Positions 45,868 to 49,443 of a stretch of 49,443 nucleotides of DNA are shown here, one piece after another. Every line of letters begins with the position of its first letter. The first letter of the stretch is position 1. The notes under the pieces were generated by a model. The model was not told the DNA's origin. It ran no database searches and worked only from the letters and a program-made list of their open reading frames with translations. Location: positions 61,896 through 111,338 of the forward strand of contig NZ_JAUYZJ010000017.1 of NCBI RefSeq assembly GCF_030700285.1, given 5' to 3'. This DNA is from Methylobacterium sp. NEAU K. GTDB taxonomy: Bacteria > Pseudomonadota > Alphaproteobacteria > Rhizobiales > Beijerinckiaceae. Made by a program: the position numbers and the translations under genes.

Positions 45868-46050
45868 GGTCAGGTTGTTTTCCATACAAGATCAGCCATT
45901 TTACTGCGCAGCTGTGTCGAAACGACGTAGTGTTGAATTCCTTTTCCGTTGGCGTGGCGACGAGGGTCGGCAAGCCGCCAACCAATTATTCCACGCAAAC
46001 TTGAACATTCCCCCATCTTTGAAAGTTATCGAACGATAGGGGGATCGTTC

Positions 46051-46290
46051 ATGGCTGACGCATTGCGGTCAATGATGCTGAGGCTCGAACAGAGCGCCGT
46101 GGTTCACCGATACCTCGCCGACGAGGCCGCTGAAATTTCCAGCGAGCTTCGGTCCGTCAATTTAATCGAGGAAGCCGATGCCTTGATCGCCGTGGCGCGT
46201 AGCCATCGGATCGTGGCGCTCGAACTGGAATGCCATTCCAAGGCGATGCAGCCCGGGCTGAGTTCGGCCCCGGCGATCGCCGGATCGTAG
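46051..46290 (+). CDS. Small hypothetical protein (79 aa)
   Basis: Helical protein (MADALRSMMLRLEQSAVVHRYLADEAAEISSELRSVNLIEEADALIAVARSHRIVALEL). Amphipathic spacing suggests a coiled-coil or dimerising protein. No family recognised. GGGGG lies upstream of the ATG. It stands between the two IS elements and may be left over from the host region. Confidence 0.5.
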   Translation: MADALRSMMLRLEQSAVVHRYLADEAAEISSELRSVNLIEEADALIAVARSHRIVALELECHSKAMQPGLSSAPAIAGS

Positions 46291-46372
46291 TCACGATCCG
46301 AATCCTGCATCCGGGGCGAAGCGAACCGCTGGCGAGGGGCGACATTTACCCAGTGAATTGGAGGCCCACACC

Positions 46373-46519
46373 ATGCCGCAAATGTTCGACTGGATCTTCT
46401 TCGCCATCGTGCTCCCATTCCCGGCCTTCCTGCTATGGGATTGGTCCCGGCATCGTGGGGAATCCGGAAACGTCAAGAACTCTAACTCTATTCACGGCGG
46501 GCCGGCGCGCCTTGATTGA
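46373..46519 (+). CDS. Small membrane protein cut by the IS3 element (48 aa)
   Basis: ATG after TTGGAGG, with one hydrophobic helix (WIFFAIVLPFPAFLLW, about residues 7-22). The stop codon TGA at 46517 is the very tip of the IS3 element, so the original C-terminus has been replaced or lost. Confidence 0.5.
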   Translation: MPQMFDWIFFAIVLPFPAFLLWDWSRHRGESGNVKNSNSIHGGPARLD

Positions 46520-46566
46520 ACTGCCCCGGGTTTCCCGGAGGCTCCAACTCTTGAGAGACTGGAGCC

Positions 46567-47795
<1,229 letters not shown>

Positions 47796-47834
47796 CCCAA
47801 ACCAAATGGCCTCCGGGAACCCCGGGGCGGTTCA

Positions 47835-48330
47835 GTCGCATCGAGGAGCACGCATACCGTCTGAGCCATTGCCCAGACTCGCACGTCTCACCGTGTGCGT
47901 GAATCCTTCGTCCGCGTCACTGCACTAGAGACGTCACTACAACACCGTGAGCCTACATGCCTCGTTGGGATACCGGCCGCCGGCCCTGGAGGTGTTCATC
48001 CCAGCCATTACCGCTTGGCCAGCTGCGCTTGCCCGACCAACTCCGCCGGCCAAGCTACCCGTGGTGGCCCTGCCTACCGCGCACTAACTTTCGATCCGGA
48101 CCACCCCGTAGGACCGGATCACCGCTGCAGGCTTCTCGTATCCGGCTGTGCTGAGCATAAGGGGTCCAGGACCAAAACCCCAGGTTCTGCTTCCACGGCT
48201 GCCCTGCCGCACGATGCTTCCGTCGCGAGGCGGCCATTTCGAAGCCCCGAAACACTAGATTAGGCGCCGCAAATTTGTCACTTTAGCGCGGACACATACA
48301 TAAATTCGGTCTGAATCGATGTAAAAATAT
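47835..48330. other. Stretch without a gene, with a relative of the 49-bp repeat
   Basis: No gene supported. GC content falls sharply after about 48255. At 48081-48121 lies a diverged relative of the 49-bp repeat. Confidence 0.5.
48081..48121 (+). repeat. Diverged relative of the 49-bp repeat
   Basis: GCACTAACTTTCGATCCGGA and the following bases (CCACCCCGTAGGACCGGATCA) match the repeat at 36602-36645 over most positions with small gaps. It has the same orientation as the left copy and suggests that the repeat is the end of an insertion sequence known in this genome. Confidence 0.6.
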
Positions 48331-48555
48331 CTAATGTAGCGTCCTCGTGCTGACGCCATACTTGGTATATATATAATTTCTTACTGTAACTCCGACCTTC
48401 ATCGCGAGGTCGCTGCTAGAAAACATTGGATAAGAACGATCGACAGCGTATTCGTACTCGCCAGCATAAATAGACCAAGCCCAGAGCCGACGTCCGTAAA
48501 GACTCCGGCTGACCTCGACATGCAGGCATAAATTCTTATAGTCGTCGTTCGACAT
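48331..48555 (-). CDS. Small AT-rich hypothetical protein (74 aa)
   Basis: Frame from MSNDDYKNLCLHVEVSRSLYG through RRLWAWSIYAGEYEYAVDRSYP to the end SSDLAMKVGVTVRNYIYTKYGVSTRTLH. The residue pattern is protein-like and rich in Tyr. Base composition is far more AT-rich than its surroundings, which suggests transfer. Two ATG codons (48564 and 48555) are possible; the open frame beyond them looks non-coding. No family recognised. Confidence 0.5.
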   Translation of the reverse strand: MSNDDYKNLCLHVEVSRSLYGRRLWAWSIYAGEYEYAVDRSYPMFSSSDLAMKVGVTVRNYIYTKYGVSTRTLH

Positions 48556-48700
48556 GCAGAACATTGCCACAGATGCGACAACAGACCAACGCGGCGGCGA
48601 GCCGCATGTCTTTACATTGCCACCCCGGGCAGCTTTGATGGCTTCCCGCGATCGACAGGCCATTGAGACCGTCGACGCAGTGACGCCAAAAGGGGGGGCG

Positions 48701-49443
48701 ATGCAGAACCTTGCTTCGTCTGAATATCCGTGGGGTGATAGTTCCCCCCATGCGACCAAGCGCACGCCAGAAGCCCGCCCGACCTATGCGCGCAAACGGG
48801 CAGCCCCGGCCGCCCGCGAGCGGTGTCTGGCCCTGGGGCAAGTCGTCCAGTCCGAGATCATCCCTCAGCTGATGCTGCTGCATCGCGGTTTCGTTTCGGA
48901 AGCGCCCAAACCGACGTTCAAACCAGAGGTGGGGCAGGTCGCGGCCTTCACGGATTTGGCGCTTGCGGAGGATGATGCGCCCATGGTCGAGGCTTTCTCG
49001 GCCCTGGTGGCGGAAGGCCATCCCGTCGATCGGCTGTTCCTCGATCTGCTGGCGCCCTCCGCGGCCCTCCTGGGCCGCATGTGGGACGACGATCTGTGCG
49101 ATTTCATCGAGGTGACGACGGGTGTCGCCCGCCTACAGTGTCTCGTGTCGCGGTTCCGGGTGGACGGGGATGCGGTCCCAAGCGACGGGAAACGCCGCCT
49201 GCTCCTGATGAGCGCACCCGGAGAGCAGCACACGTTCGGCGTGCGGATCGTCGAGCAGTTCCTGCACAGGGCCGGCTGGGTGGTGTCGATCGGGCTCTCC
49301 TCCAGCCCGGAAGAGATCGCCGCTTTGGTAGCGTCCGAATGGTTCGGCGTCGTCGGCCTGACGCTCAGCAACGAGGCGCGCGTCGATCAGCTCGCCATGG
49401 CGATCCGCTCCGTTCGCGAGGCATCGTGCAATCGATCCATCGG
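48701..49443 (+). CDS. AerR/PpaA-like B12-binding photosynthesis regulator (partial)
   Basis: Runs off the window end; 247 residues are visible. The C-terminal part is a cobalamin-binding domain (RRLLLMSAPGEQHTFGVRIVEQFLHRAGWVVSIGL, then WFGVVGLTLSNEARVDQL), where the Glu-x-His-x-x-Gly motif (EQHTFG) would contact B12. A helical modulator-like part comes before it (FSALVAEGHPVDRLFLDLLAPSAALLGRMWDDDLCDFIEVT). Together this is the layout of AerR/PpaA, which controls photosynthesis genes with the repressor PpsR/CrtJ in response to light. The ATG at 48701 follows AGGGGGGGCG. A MerR-type or other B12-sensor regulator is the alternative. Confidence 0.8.
   Translation, partial: MQNLASSEYPWGDSSPHATKRTPEARPTYARKRAAPAARERCLALGQVVQSEIIPQLMLLHRGFVSEAPKPTFKPEVGQVAAFTDLALAEDDAPMVEAFSALVAEGHPVDRLFLDLLAPSAALLGRMWDDDLCDFIEVTTGVARLQCLVSRFRVDGDAVPSDGKRRLLLMSAPGEQHTFGVRIVEQFLHRAGWVVSIGLSSSPEEIAALVASEWFGVVGLTLSNEARVDQLAMAIRSVREASCNRSI

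Noticed and set aside
48269..48316. Possible distal Tn7-like end: GCAAATTTGT shares a 10-base core with the third end site, and GTCTGAATCG nearby recalls the second.
   Set aside because: The two sites would be 32 bases apart, not 22, the core is a simple AT palindrome, and the DNA beyond is not the missing half of the DUF3168 gene.

Overview
The window is GC-rich (except some accessory stretches) and most resembles an alphaproteobacterium of the Methylobacterium/Methylorubrum group. The evidence is family-level: a MucR/Ros regulator, a DUF6456 protein, a long AsmA-like protein, a head-gene set of the gene-transfer-agent (GTA) type, and an AerR/PpaA-like B12-binding regulator typical of anoxygenic phototrophs. 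No rRNA, tRNA or CRISPR array was seen.

Layout. 1-0.5 kb is a dead IS1182-type transposase fragment. 0.7-13.3 kb is mostly core chromosome: AsmA-like protein, oligopeptidase B, MucR, a DUF6456 protein, a MarR regulator with an SMP-30-like membrane protein that share an operator-like motif, SufE, and a PAS sensor kinase with a degenerate ATPase domain. 13.9-23.2 kb is the head half of a GTA/HK97-type cluster (small-terminase-like, TerL, portal, protease, capsid, connector, adaptor, start of the tail-terminator gene), with Dps and two secreted trypsin-like proteases inserted on the opposite strand.

At 23166 the tail-terminator gene is cut by the end of a Tn7-like transposon: a 5'-TGT tip followed by three sites at 22-bp spacing. 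The element carries an unknown 314-aa protein, a small HTH protein, a possible inactive TnsA relative, several tiny ORFs with strong ribosome-binding sites, then tnsA-tnsB-tnsC-tniQ, and a second tniQ facing the first. Next comes a soluble FtsH-like AAA+/zinc protease with a 63-aa partner, enclosed by a perfect 49-bp inverted repeat 3.1 kb apart. The distal transposon end and the rest of the GTA cluster were not found.

40.0-43.8 kb is a tight four-gene operon: EAL phosphodiesterase, photoactive yellow protein (PYP), PAS-PAS-GGDEF diguanylate cyclase, and a short acyl-CoA ligase that could supply the p-coumaroyl chromophore. This looks like a complete blue-light/cyclic-di-GMP switch, apart from tyrosine ammonia lyase, which is absent here. 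Two insertion sequences (IS1182-type, frameshifted; IS3-type, intact) follow, and the window ends inside an aerR/ppaA-like gene. Light signalling thus appears on both sides of the IS elements. All functional statements rest on motif recognition by eye; no database search was possible.
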